The notes under the pieces are model-generated. The model was not told where the DNA came from. It ran no database searches and worked only from the letters and a program-made list of their open reading frames with translations. Positions 27,110-37,000 of a DNA stretch of 64,000 bases are shown one piece after another. The DNA is from Pseudomonas fluorescens (lineage in GTDB: Bacteria; Pseudomonadota; Gammaproteobacteria; Pseudomonadales; Pseudomonadaceae), in the NCBI RefSeq assembly GCF_002022275.1, contig NZ_MSDF01000014.1, forward strand, positions 540,811-604,810, read 5' to 3'. How positions within the stretch are numbered: the first letter of the stretch is position 1; each line of letters begins with the position of its first letter. The translations under genes were made by a program, and so were the position numbers.

Positions 27110-28341
27110 GTGCCTTGATTGCGCGCTATGAAGCGTTCATCAACCCTCATTGGAGTGAGGTGCTGCACCAACTGGGGGAACAACCGGTATTTGTGCGTGC
27201 CAAGGGTGAGTATTTATACGATGACTCAATGAGCCCTTGGCTGGATTTGGTGGGTCATTACGGCGCAGCGATATTCGGCCATAACCACCAGGCGCTCAAG
27301 GATGCGTTATCTGCCGCCCTGGAGGCGGATATCCCCTGCGTCACACCGCTGGGGCTCAATGACCTTTCGGCACAGCTGGCGATCGCATTAATTGAACGAC
27401 TGAACCTGAGCGGCCCTTGGCGGCTCTCCACGCTGACGACCGGAACCGAGGCGGTGGAAGGGGCGATCAAGGCGGCGCTGATACACACCGGCCGCTCTCG
27501 CCTTTTAGTCCGTCGTGGGTGCTTTCACGGCAGCAGCAGCCTGGCGATGCATCTCACCGATAATGAGTTGTGGCGCCAGGGCTTTGAAGCACTGCCTTGC
27601 CCGCTGGACGTGGTGTACTTCGAAGACATCGACCAGGCAACACGCGAACTGGCCAGCGGGACATTTGCGGCAATGCTGATAGAGCCATTCCAGGCCATCG
27701 GCGGCGGCGTCAGCTGTTCGGCGCAGGATGCTGAACGGCTGCTGCTGGCCTGCACGGCGTCGGGAACGGTGAGTATTTGCGACGAGATTTTTTCCGGGCT
27801 CGGACGCTGCGGTCACTACAGTGCAATGCAGGCACTGGGCTGGACAGTGCGACCGGACATCTTATTGCTCTCGAAGTCATTGACGGGCGCTTTCTTCCCC
27901 AGTGCCCACCTGCTTATGAGGGCACCCATTGCCGACTCGATTTTCGGTCGGCCAGGCTGTCAGAAAATACTCGGATCAACCTTCGCGAACAATGCGCTGG
28001 GCTTCAGTGTGGCCCTCACAGCACTGGCGTTACTTGACCGATGCCTGGCGGACAGCGTTGCCAACCAACATCGCAATGCCTTTATACAGGCACTGCATGG
28101 GGTGGCCGAGACTGTTGACCCGCCGCTTCAGGTTCAAGCACTGGGCGCCTGCGTCATCGTGGAGTTTGGCGATGCCCAGACCTGCTTTTTCGTCTGGCAT
28201 TCGCTGTTCGCCAATCAAATATTGACCACGGTCTGCAGCAACAAACCCAGCTGTCTGAAAGTGCTGCCATCGTTGACGATGAATGCAGACAACTACAGCA
28301 GATTTATCGATGTATTCACCGCAGTCGTCGCGGAGTGTTAA
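27106..28341 (+). CDS. Class III PLP-dependent aminotransferase
   Basis: A 411-residue fold-type I enzyme related to glutamate-1-semialdehyde aminomutase and omega-aminotransferases. Visible features are the phosphate-binding TTGTEAVEGA (residues 111-120), D226 in SICDEIFSGLGR that contacts the PLP ring nitrogen, and the Schiff-base lysine K257 in DILLLSKSLTGAFFPSA. It would transaminate an aldehyde or keto group, plausibly one made by the HDO proteins. It overlaps the gene before it by 4 bp and is 3 bp from the ATP-grasp gene. The substrate is unknown. Confidence 0.88.
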   Translation: MSALIARYEAFINPHWSEVLHQLGEQPVFVRAKGEYLYDDSMSPWLDLVGHYGAAIFGHNHQALKDALSAALEADIPCVTPLGLNDLSAQLAIALIERLNLSGPWRLSTLTTGTEAVEGAIKAALIHTGRSRLLVRRGCFHGSSSLAMHLTDNELWRQGFEALPCPLDVVYFEDIDQATRELASGTFAAMLIEPFQAIGGGVSCSAQDAERLLLACTASGTVSICDEIFSGLGRCGHYSAMQALGWTVRPDILLLSKSLTGAFFPSAHLLMRAPIADSIFGRPGCQKILGSTFANNALGFSVALTALALLDRCLADSVANQHRNAFIQALHGVAETVDPPLQVQALGACVIVEFGDAQTCFFVWHSLFANQILTTVCSNKPSCLKVLPSLTMNADNYSRFIDVFTAVVAEC

Positions 28342-28344
28342 CCC

Positions 28345-29496
28345 ATGGATAGCAAGCCTACTGTTTTGTTACTCGGGCCCACCGATGATTACCTGAAGAA
28401 AGTCGAAGCCAAAGCTTTCGTAATACTGATCACTGAACCTGCTCGGGTCACGCCCTACCAGCGTGGGCTTGTCGATCCGGACAACCTCTTGGACTTCAAT
28501 GACGTCAACGCATTGGTAAGACGTGCGCTGGAGTTACAGCGTCAGTTCACGTTTGACGGGGTTTACTCGTTTACAGAGTTGGGCATGGAATGCGCGTCGA
28601 TACTTGCATCGGTACTGGAGGTCCCTGGACCCGACCTGCACTGCTCCTTTACCTGCCGGGACAAATTAATGACCCGACAGGCCCTCGAACGCAGGGGCCT
28701 GAACACGGTGGGGTTTGAATGGGTTCGGCCTGGCGATATCGACGAACCCTGGATTGCTTCTGGCAAGAAAGTACTCAAGCCCGTCGATGGCACCGGAAGT
28801 GTGGGCGTGCGCATTATTGAGGAAGGTGGCCTGATTGGCCCGCCCTCCAGTCGGTGCATCCTTGAGGACTATGTCGAGGGCCGCGAGTTCAGCTGTGAAA
28901 CCTTCAGCATTGATGGGCAGCACTTCAAGCTGGCCGTGACCGAGAAGCGCTTGTCGCAGCCCTGCGGAGTGGTGGAAGTCGGTCACGTTATTGATCCCGC
29001 ACAGACGTTTATCAGTGCCGCCCAGTGGGGCTATCTACAGCAGATACTGGATGCGATCGGGCTACGAAACGGTCCGGGCCATATCGAGTTCAAGCTGCAC
29101 GATGAAGCGATCCATATCATCGAGTGCCATAACCGGCCTGGCGGTGACAGGATCTGGAGCCTGGTGGAAATTGCGACCGGTTTCGACATGGTCTCCGCCT
29201 CGATTGACCGACTGCTGGGCACGCCCGTCGAGGTGCAGCTGCTTAATCGCCGTTGTGCCGCCATCCATTACTTTGAGTACTTACCGGGCACTGTCCGGCA
29301 CTGCCAAGCCTGGCAAGGGAGTTTGCCGGCGGATATTCACTGGCTGGACTGGAAGCTTTCTCCCGGGATGGTGATAGCCCCCATGACCAATTCCTCGGAT
29401 CGCTACGGCAGCTTCATTGTCTCGGCCGGTTCAAGAACTGAACTGCTCGAACGTATCACTGAGGTCGAGCAACAGTTCGAGGTTGAAATAGCGTGA
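28345..29496 (+). CDS. ATP-grasp ligase, L-amino-acid-ligase-like
   Basis: A 383-residue ATP-grasp enzyme. The core is complete: K106 region (CRDKLMTRQALERRG), the Gly-rich loop LKPVDGTGSVGV (144-155), LEDYVEGREFS (about 173-183) and the Mg/ATP end E260-C-H-N263-R264-P-G-G-D, the pattern seen in BacD/DdaF-type amino-acid ligases. These join two amino acids through an acyl phosphate. Here it may condense the modified residue or peptide fragment with another amino acid. It overlaps the MFS start by 4 bp (GTGA). Confidence 0.82.
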   Translation: MDSKPTVLLLGPTDDYLKKVEAKAFVILITEPARVTPYQRGLVDPDNLLDFNDVNALVRRALELQRQFTFDGVYSFTELGMECASILASVLEVPGPDLHCSFTCRDKLMTRQALERRGLNTVGFEWVRPGDIDEPWIASGKKVLKPVDGTGSVGVRIIEEGGLIGPPSSRCILEDYVEGREFSCETFSIDGQHFKLAVTEKRLSQPCGVVEVGHVIDPAQTFISAAQWGYLQQILDAIGLRNGPGHIEFKLHDEAIHIIECHNRPGGDRIWSLVEIATGFDMVSASIDRLLGTPVEVQLLNRRCAAIHYFEYLPGTVRHCQAWQGSLPADIHWLDWKLSPGMVIAPMTNSSDRYGSFIVSAGSRTELLERITEVEQQFEVEIA

Positions 29497-30713
29497 ATGT
29501 CTTGTCGATGATAAAAGCCCTGCCGGTGCCGGCAATGCGCGTGCTGTTGATTCAATGGTTGACGGCAATCGGGTATTTCTCGGTTATCCCGTTCTTCATG
29601 GTTTACCTGGTGCGGTACCTGCATTTTTCTCCGGCCTTCGCCGCCACTCAGCTGACACTTTTCCTGGTCGGCCAATATGGTGCTTCTTTCCTGGGTGGCT
29701 ATATCGGCCACACCAAAGGCCCACTGTTGGCGATGCGGCTGGGGCTGGGGCTGCAAATTATCTGCTACCTGGTATTTGCCTGCGGGATCGACGACGCGCT
29801 GTACCTGAGTTGTTTCAGCTTGCTGTTAGGTGTCAGCAAAGCGTTTTTCACACCCGCCTCCAAGGCGTTGCTCTCCACGCTAACGCCTGGGCAGGATCAG
29901 CTCTTGCTGTTTTCCCTGCGTAGCACCATCAACAACCTGGGGGTTGCCATCGGCAGTGCCATTGGCGCGTCCATGCTTGACTTCAATGTCGTCGGTTTTT
30001 TCATCGCCGCCGCCGTTGTGCAAATGGTTGCCCTCTTTCTGTTATTGACCCTGCGATTACCCGCGATTGCCATCGTGGCGGACCTGAAGAAAGCGAGCTT
30101 TAGCACCGGCGTGAAAAGCTTGATGGTTAAGCCTTTTTTCCTGTTATTGCTGGCGCTGTACGCCCTCTACAGCTTTTTATACATCCAGCTCGAATATTCA
30201 TTTCCGCTGCATGCCGCGCATTTTTGGGGCAATGAAATGGTGGCCTATATCTTTTGGGTCAACGCCGGGGTGGTGATGTGTCTTCAAGTGCCGCTGAACA
30301 TGTACTTATCGCGCTTCATTTCTCACTGGGCCGCCATTTTCATTGGCTTTCTGTTCATGGTGCTGGCGTTTCTGATCATAGGCATGTCCGGCATCAGCAC
30401 GCCTTTTTTGCTGGCCATCGCGTTCTTCACGCTGGGCGAGTTAATTATTGATCCTGCGATTGATACCGTGGCCGGAAGTAGAAGCGAAAAGCACTACTTG
30501 GCGATCGCGTTCTCCCTGCTGGGGCTGGCAGGCCTGGTAGGCAGTGTCAGTGGAAACCTGATAGCGGGAGCATTCAGTACAGAGGACGGCGCCTTTGAGC
30601 ACAACCTGTGGTTTTTGAATGTGCTGTTGGCTATGGTGGGAGCAGGGCTCGTCGCCCTCACGGCCAGGGTCAAATTCTTTAGTAAAATGGAACTTTATAA
30701 TGAAAAAGAATGA
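29493..30713 (+). CDS. MFS exporter of the peptide-derived product
   Basis: A 406-residue, 12-helix major facilitator with no similarity to the tandem pair at 10.7-13.4 kb beyond the fold. It starts with GTG overlapping the ATP-grasp stop. Helix 1 begins near residue 14 (VLLIQWLTAIGYFSVIPFF). Drug/metabolite exporters of this type often close natural-product operons, so it probably exports the finished compound. The 3' end overlaps the GNAT gene by 14 bp. Confidence 0.8.
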   Translation: MNVLSMIKALPVPAMRVLLIQWLTAIGYFSVIPFFMVYLVRYLHFSPAFAATQLTLFLVGQYGASFLGGYIGHTKGPLLAMRLGLGLQIICYLVFACGIDDALYLSCFSLLLGVSKAFFTPASKALLSTLTPGQDQLLLFSLRSTINNLGVAIGSAIGASMLDFNVVGFFIAAAVVQMVALFLLLTLRLPAIAIVADLKKASFSTGVKSLMVKPFFLLLLALYALYSFLYIQLEYSFPLHAAHFWGNEMVAYIFWVNAGVVMCLQVPLNMYLSRFISHWAAIFIGFLFMVLAFLIIGMSGISTPFLLAIAFFTLGELIIDPAIDTVAGSRSEKHYLAIAFSLLGLAGLVGSVSGNLIAGAFSTEDGAFEHNLWFLNVLLAMVGAGLVALTARVKFFSKMELYNEKE

Positions 30714-31149
30714 TGATTTTTTTACCGCTGAGGGCTACAGCCTGAGCGCAGACAAGCACCTGCTGGACGTGGAGTTTATCCATGGGTTTCTGGTTCAGTC
30801 GACGTGGGCCAAAGGCATTACCCGTGATCGGGTGCAACTAAGCATTGATAACAGCTTGTGCATGGGCGTCTATCACCATGAACGGCAAGTCGGCTTTGCC
30901 CGACTGGTGACGGATTTTGCGACGTTCGGCTATTTGTGCGATGTCTTCGTCGACGAGCAATATCAAGGTAAAGGCCTGGGTCTCTGGGTGTCCGAAGGCA
31001 TATTGGCGGGCCCCGAGGCCGGGCAACTGCGCCGAATCATACTGGCCACCACGACGGCTCCGTGGCTGTATGAAAAGATGGGGTTTGTGCCAGTCAACCA
31101 ACCGAACTATATCTGGCAAGTCTTCCGTTCCGACATCTACCAGCGCTGA
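30700..31149 (+). CDS. GNAT N-acetyltransferase, possible self-protection enzyme
   Basis: A 149-residue GNAT domain with the acetyl-CoA loop VDEQYQGKGLGLWV and the C-terminal EKMGFVP strand-helix. The start at 30700 (MKKNDDFF) is chosen because it begins the conserved domain; the frame extends 5' within the MFS gene. It is the last gene of the operon. GNAT proteins in small-molecule clusters often acetylate the amino group of the product to block its toxicity. That role is inferred. Confidence 0.82.
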   Translation: MKKNDDFFTAEGYSLSADKHLLDVEFIHGFLVQSTWAKGITRDRVQLSIDNSLCMGVYHHERQVGFARLVTDFATFGYLCDVFVDEQYQGKGLGLWVSEGILAGPEAGQLRRIILATTTAPWLYEKMGFVPVNQPNYIWQVFRSDIYQR

Positions 31150-31458
31150 AACCCCGATAGACCTGCGCCTGGGTGACGACCCCAGGCGTGAGCGTACAGC
31201 GCTCCCTGCATCCATTGTCACTGGCCACCGCAGCGTCCTTTAATCGCCTCATGCAGACGTATGCCGCTCGGCTAGGTATAGTGCCGCCCCTCTTCGCGTC
31301 TGCGGCCGTCAGTAACGAGGCCCGGGTACAACGCGAAACCGCATGAATAACAACACCCGCAAAAGGATTGGGGTCGAAGCGTCGTGCACTGCCTGGTGCT
31401 GAGCGATGCCTAGGACCGTCCTGCGTTTGCCATTAGAAAAATCAGCGAGGAACACTCC
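31150..31458. other. Intergenic region after the peptide operon
   Basis: A 309-bp gap with no gene. An 8-bp stem (CGCCTGGG / CCCAGGCG) lies at 31166-31188 without a T-run, so it may stabilise the 3' end of the operon. The region upstream of 31459 should carry the alanine symporter promoter; no clear hexamers are seen. Confidence 0.45.
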
Positions 31459-32904
31459 ATGCTCGAAGTCATCAACGACTTCCTCTCAGGGAAAGTACTG
31501 ATCGTGCTCATTGTCGGGCTCGGCGGTTATTTCACGATCCGCTCGCGTTTCGTTCAACTGCGTCACTTTTTCCACATGTTCTCGGTGTTTAAAGACAGCC
31601 TGAAAAGCAGCTCCGGCCAACTCAGCTCGTTCCAGGCGCTGATGCTCAGCCTGGCCGGCCGCGTAGGCGCAGGTAACATCGCCGGTGTCGGCATTGCCGT
31701 GACATTGGGCGGCCCGGGCGCCGTGTTCTGGATGTGGGTCACCGCATTGGTGGGCATGTCTTCGAGCTTCATCGAGTGCTCTCTCGGCCAGCTGTACAAG
31801 CGCACCGACGCCGACGGCACCTACCGTGGCGGCCCGGCTTACTACATCCAGCACGGCCTGCAAAAACGCTGGTTGGGTATGGTCATCGCGTTCCTGCTGC
31901 TGGTGACCTTCGGTTTCGCCTTCAACGGTCTGCAAGCCCACGCCGTGACCCACTCGCTGAACAGCGCCTTTGGCCTGGACACCACCTACACCGGCCTGGC
32001 GCTGGCGGTATTGCTGGGCCTGGTGTTCATCGGCGGGATCAAGCGTATCGCGTCGATCGCCGACCTGCTGGTGCCGGTCAAGACCCTGGTCTACATCGCC
32101 GTGACCCTCTACGTGATCGTGCTGCAATTCGACCACGTGCCGGCCATGCTCGCGACCATCGTCAAGAGCGCCTTCGGTCTGGACCAGGCATTCGGTGGCC
32201 TGGTGGGCAGCGCGATCATCATGGGCGTGAAACGCGGCGTGTTCGCCAACGAAGCCGGTTTGGGCAGTGCGCCTAACGTCGCAGCAGTCGCCTCGGTAGA
32301 ACACCCGATTGCCCAAGGCGTGGTCCAGGCGTTCAGCGTGTTCCTCGACACCTTCGTGATCTGCACCTGCACCGCGCTGCTGATCCTGCTCTCCGGCTTC
32401 TACACCCCGGGCTTCGAAGGCGACGGTATTGCCCTGACCCAGAACTCCCTGGCCGCGGTAGTCGGCGACTGGGGCCGGATGTTCATCTCCGTGGCCCTGG
32501 CGTTGTTCGTGTTCACCTCGATCATGTACAACTACTACCTCGGCGAGAGCAACCTGCGCTTTTTGGTCGGTAACAACCGCAAGGTGTTGATGGGCTATCG
32601 CGCATTGGTGCTGGCACTGATTTTCTGGGGCTCGATCGAGAACCTGAGCACCGTGTTCGCCTTTGCCGACATCACCATGACCCTGCTCGCGTTCGTTAAC
32701 CTGTTCGCCTTGGCGTTCCTGTTCAAGATTGCCATGCGCATCCTGAACGACTACGACAACCAGCGCGCAGCGGGCATCAAGACGCCGGTGTTCGACTCCA
32801 GCCAGTTCCCTGACCTGGACCTGGACCGCACCGCGTGGCCGGCGAATCCGGCAAAACCGCAAGTGGCTCCATCGGCTGAACTGAACGCTCAAGCGCAACG
32901 CTAA
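31459..32904 (+). CDS. Alanine/glycine:cation symporter (AGCS family)
   Basis: A 481-residue, 11-12-helix Na+/amino-acid symporter. Family signatures are seen: SLAGRVGAGNIAGVGIAVTLGGPGAVFW near residues 64-92 and GVKRGVFANEAGLGSAPNVAA near 256-276. It imports alanine or glycine with Na+. It precedes an asparaginase and, without the accessory insert, would follow aspA, making an aspartate/asparagine/alanine-use locus. A terminator follows. Confidence 0.92.
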   Translation: MLEVINDFLSGKVLIVLIVGLGGYFTIRSRFVQLRHFFHMFSVFKDSLKSSSGQLSSFQALMLSLAGRVGAGNIAGVGIAVTLGGPGAVFWMWVTALVGMSSSFIECSLGQLYKRTDADGTYRGGPAYYIQHGLQKRWLGMVIAFLLLVTFGFAFNGLQAHAVTHSLNSAFGLDTTYTGLALAVLLGLVFIGGIKRIASIADLLVPVKTLVYIAVTLYVIVLQFDHVPAMLATIVKSAFGLDQAFGGLVGSAIIMGVKRGVFANEAGLGSAPNVAAVASVEHPIAQGVVQAFSVFLDTFVICTCTALLILLSGFYTPGFEGDGIALTQNSLAAVVGDWGRMFISVALALFVFTSIMYNYYLGESNLRFLVGNNRKVLMGYRALVLALIFWGSIENLSTVFAFADITMTLLAFVNLFALAFLFKIAMRILNDYDNQRAAGIKTPVFDSSQFPDLDLDRTAWPANPAKPQVAPSAELNAQAQR

Positions 32905-32920
32905 AACGATCAGCAGTGAC

Positions 32921-32965
32921 ACGCCGCCCGGCCTTGGGCATGCTCTGGGCCCGGCGGCGTTTTTC
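32921..32965 (+). terminator. Intrinsic terminator of the alanine symporter gene
   Basis: A GC-rich stem (ACGCCGCC with GGCGGCGT, extended inward by GGCC pairs) is followed by five T. Confidence 0.85.
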
Positions 32966-32981
32966 GTTCAGGAGAATCTCA

Positions 32982-33959
32982 ATGTCAGCATCCAATAACG
33001 TCATGGTGCTCTACACCGGCGGCACCATCGGCATGCAGGCCAGCGCCAACGGCCTGGCCCCCGCATCCGGTTTCGAAGCGCGCATGCGCGAGCAACTCGC
33101 CAACCAGCCACTGCCCGCTTGGCGCTTTCAGGAAATGGCGCCGCTGATCGACAGCGCCAACATGACGCCCGCTTACTGGCAGCGCCTGCACACCGCCGTG
33201 ATCGACGCAGTGGATCAGGGCTGCGATGGCGTGCTGATCCTGCACGGCACCGACACCCTGGCCTACAGCGCGGCCGCCATGAGCTTCCAACTGCTGGGCC
33301 TGCCGGCGCCGGTGCTGTTCACCGGCTCCATGTTGCCGGCTGGCGTGCCCGACAGTGATGCCTGGGAAAACGTCAGCGGTGCATTGGCCGCATTGGGCGA
33401 AGGCCTGGCAGCCGGTGTGCAGCTGTATTTCCACGGTGCGCTGATGGCACCGACCCGCTGCGCAAAAATTCGCAGCTTTGGCCGCAACCCGTTTGCCGCT
33501 CTGCAACGCAATGGCGGTGTGGCCCAGGCAGACATGATCCCTGCAGCCCTGCATTACCGCCAACCCAAGGCGCTGGCCAATGTCGGCGTGTTGCCGCTGG
33601 TACCGGGCATCGCGGCCATTCAACTGGACGCGTTGATCGACAGCGGCATCCAGGCACTCATCCTCGAATGCTTCGGCAGCGGCACCGGGCCGAGCGACAA
33701 TCCTGCGTTCCTCGCCAGTCTGCAACGGGCGCACAACCAAGGGATTGTGGTGGTGGCGATCACCCAATGCCATGAAGGCGGCGTGGAGCTGGACGTCTAC
33801 GAAGCCGGCAGCCGCCTGCGTGGCGTCGGCGTGCTGTCCGGTGGCGGCATGACCCGCGAAGCGGCGTTCGGCAAGCTCAATGCGCTGATCGGTGCCGGGC
33901 TCGATACTCAGGAAATCCGCCGTCTGGTGGAGCTGGACCTGTGCGGTGAGTTGCGCTGA
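32982..33959 (+). CDS. L-asparaginase
   Basis: A 325-residue asparaginase with both active-site regions: VMVLYTGGTIGM near the N-terminus (catalytic Thr) and LHGTDTLAYSAAAMSF in the middle (Thr-Asp and Lys partner expected). No signal peptide is seen, so it is cytoplasmic. It converts asparagine to aspartate, which AspA could then deaminate. A GGAGAA site precedes the ATG. Confidence 0.9.
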   Translation: MSASNNVMVLYTGGTIGMQASANGLAPASGFEARMREQLANQPLPAWRFQEMAPLIDSANMTPAYWQRLHTAVIDAVDQGCDGVLILHGTDTLAYSAAAMSFQLLGLPAPVLFTGSMLPAGVPDSDAWENVSGALAALGEGLAAGVQLYFHGALMAPTRCAKIRSFGRNPFAALQRNGGVAQADMIPAALHYRQPKALANVGVLPLVPGIAAIQLDALIDSGIQALILECFGSGTGPSDNPAFLASLQRAHNQGIVVVAITQCHEGGVELDVYEAGSRLRGVGVLSGGGMTREAAFGKLNALIGAGLDTQEIRRLVELDLCGELR

Positions 33960-34074
33960 GCGCCAGCGCCAACCTACATAAGCACCACCGTTGCTGAGCG
34001 TGCGTTTTCTAGCATGACAACACCCCGGGACAACCCTGGGGTCGTTGCCATTCTCATGCACGCCAGGACGCTCC

Positions 34075-37000
34075 ATGACCGCCACCCTTTCAACGGCCCA
34101 ACCTCACAACCTCACCGCAGCACTGATCACGCAAATGTCCATCGGCCCCGCTTTTCGCGAAGTCGCCGCCGGGTTACTGCGCGAACAATTGCAGAAGCTG
34201 TATCCGTCACTGGACATCGATCCCGATATTGCCGTGGTCGGCACGCCGGCATGGGCGATTGTCGATGACCATGTCGTCCCTGCCGGTCGCTATTACAACG
34301 CACTGACCGACCTTCTGGCGATCCAGTCAGTGGTAGCGATTCCCGCCCTGTACCTGGAGGGAGAACACTTCCTGACCCAATTGCCTATCGTTGAGCCGGC
34401 GGTGCATCTGCCGGTGCGCATTCTCGACATTGCCGAAATGCTCAATACCCTGGCGCCCGTGATCCTGCGTGGCTATCAACAGACTCAGCTGGCGTACTGG
34501 AATGGCGCCGAGGGTGACAGCGGCCCGCGCTGGCATTCGCTGTCCACTGCGTTACGTGAATTCTGGGATGTTAAAGATCTCTCTGGCTGGACCGCCGCAG
34601 ACCGCGAGATGGCGAATGAGCTGTACCGCACACCCGACCTCACGACACGCCTGCTCAGTGATCCCAATGCTGTGCGGGCCTATGTGATCGATATCGACGA
34701 GATCGACGCGGCTGGCAAAGTCACGCACCTCAACGAGCACCTGATCAGCGTCGTCATCGGTCAACAGGAAGGCCGCGACGTCATCCTCACTCAGTCACTG
34801 CTCCTGGGCTTCAAAAAATACAGCACCTTGGAACTACTCGCTAAGGACCTGCCCAACCTTCTGGATAACTCCATCACCCACAAAACCATTCAGTGGCGCC
34901 TGCTTGAACCCGATGGTGATTTTTTCGACTACCTGGCGTGTGCCTTCGTCAGCTTGCAGGTTGCCGCCATCGGTGCCATTGATTTTTCGGATTTACGCGA
35001 ACCGGACGCTCCCCAGAAACCCCTGGCGTCACCGCCAACCCCCCAATCCACCGTGGCAGCCCCCGATCTGCAACCATTCATCCATGCTCTCCCCGAGTGG
35101 CTCACCAGCGCCTCTGACTCAGACCAGAACACCTATTCGCGTTATCTCAAGGACCTGGCGGCCTTGCACAGTTCAAATCAGGGCCAGTCTTATCAGGATG
35201 GCATCAGCCCGATTCAGGAATACGCACTGGACGTGCTGAATGCCCAAATGCGTAAGGATCACCCCAACGCCGCCCCTCAACTTCTCGAAGACCTGGACAT
35301 TGGGGTCAAGAGCCCGGTGCTCTGGGGATTATTCCCAATGCCAGGGCAATTCGACACGTCAGTATTCAGCGTTGCAGAACTGGCATTGCAGAACCTGATC
35401 GCCTTGCCCATAGGCGTCACCACGCTGCGCAAGAAAAGCGCTCAAGCCCTTCCTGACTGGCTGACCTTTGACTACTTGAAAACGCTGATCAGCCGAGCGG
35501 ACATCGGTAACGCCTACCCCGCGCTGATCAAGCAAAAACTGCTCGCCGACCCACAAGAATCCAAACGCCGTCAGACGCTCTACGCGCAGCACCTGCGTCT
35601 TCAACTGCCGTTGCTTGCGCTGCAGTGCAAGATTCGCGACGAGGCCGGCATTGATGAGCTCGGCTTTCGTTACGTGGTGGCGGTGATGCAGGCGGAACCC
35701 GATGACCGCTTTGTGCAGGGTCAACCGATCGTTATGCGGCCGTTGGCGTTCGAGCCGACAAGGCGACTGGACACCACGCAGGACACGGTCGCCAACATGT
35801 TCATCATCGGCCCCATCGACCCGGCGGCTGGCCCTTGCTTGCTGTACCGGCCACTGCTCGACCAGCCGCTGAGCCAATACCCCTCGCCCACCAACTTGAT
35901 CTACGCCCTCCAACAATCCGCGAGCCTGCGGGACTCGGTACTCGCCTGGCTGCCGGATGACTCAAGAAATGACTACGCCCAGTATGTGTTCCCGGGTCAA
36001 CTACCCTCGCCCTGGACAGTGGTCGAGTTCGTGGTAGACCCCATCAAGTTGCTGATCATGAGCGGCCCGGTCGTGCTCGGCACGGACACATTGGCTGGCG
36101 ATCAGTTCGTCACGCTGTATAACGCCAATGCCAACGCCCTGGTCGAACTGGCCGACCGCCAATCAGTCTCCAACAGCGATGCCCGATGGGCCACCTTCAA
36201 GCGCGCCGGCTGGATGATCTTCAATGCGGCGCTGCCCTTCCTCGGCAGGACAGTCGGCGTCGCTGCCTGGATTTGGCAGATCATGGATCAGCTGCAAAAC
36301 GTGGTCGACGCCCAGGCCCATCCTGAACAACAGTCACCCTGGGCAGCCCTCACCGACTTGCTGCTGAACATCGGCATGGCACTCACCCTGCACAGCGTCA
36401 GCCGCAACGCGCCACGCCGTGAGTTCGACGCGCCTGCCGCTACCAAGCTCCCGCGCCCCATCGTTAAACCAAAAACCCCGATTATCAAAAAGCTGGCGAC
36501 GATTACTTCGGACGCGCAGAGCAACCACGACCAACCCTTGCATACCAGTGGCGCAATAAACCGTACGCCGCTGCGCCTGGCGACCGTGCTGGACAGTTTC
36601 AAAGTAGCCAAACCCGCCGCGCTGGGGCCGGCCAACACCGCCTTGGGGGCACATCAACACCTGTATGGCAGAGGGCAAACCTGGTACGCGCCAGTGGGCA
36701 CGCGATGGTTCCAGGTGTTGGTTGACGAAAACGACAGCGTGCTGATTGTCGACCCTGCTCAACCGGAGCGCACCGGCCCGCCGTTGATCCACAACAGCCA
36801 AGGGCAATGGTTTGTCGATACCCGCCTGCGCCTGCGCGGGGGCGGCCCCAAATACCTGACCCGCAAGGCACAGGCCTTGGCGCTCAAACGCGCACAAGAG
36901 CTACGCCTGCAGTTGGACACGTTCGAGAAAACCAAAAAAACCGCCCAACGCCAGTTGGAACAAACGCGCTTGGCCATGGAAGCGGGACCTTCCACGTCAG

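Noticed and set aside
31166..31188. Terminator of the peptide operon
   Set aside because: A good stem but no T-run follows on either strand.
31486..32922. A 478-codon minus-strand frame opposite the alanine symporter
   Set aside because: His/Gln/Val-rich shadow sequence with no domain; the symporter frame is certain.
34022..34043. Terminator after the asparaginase gene
   Set aside because: A GC-rich stem with a wobble pair, but no T-run; too weak to call.
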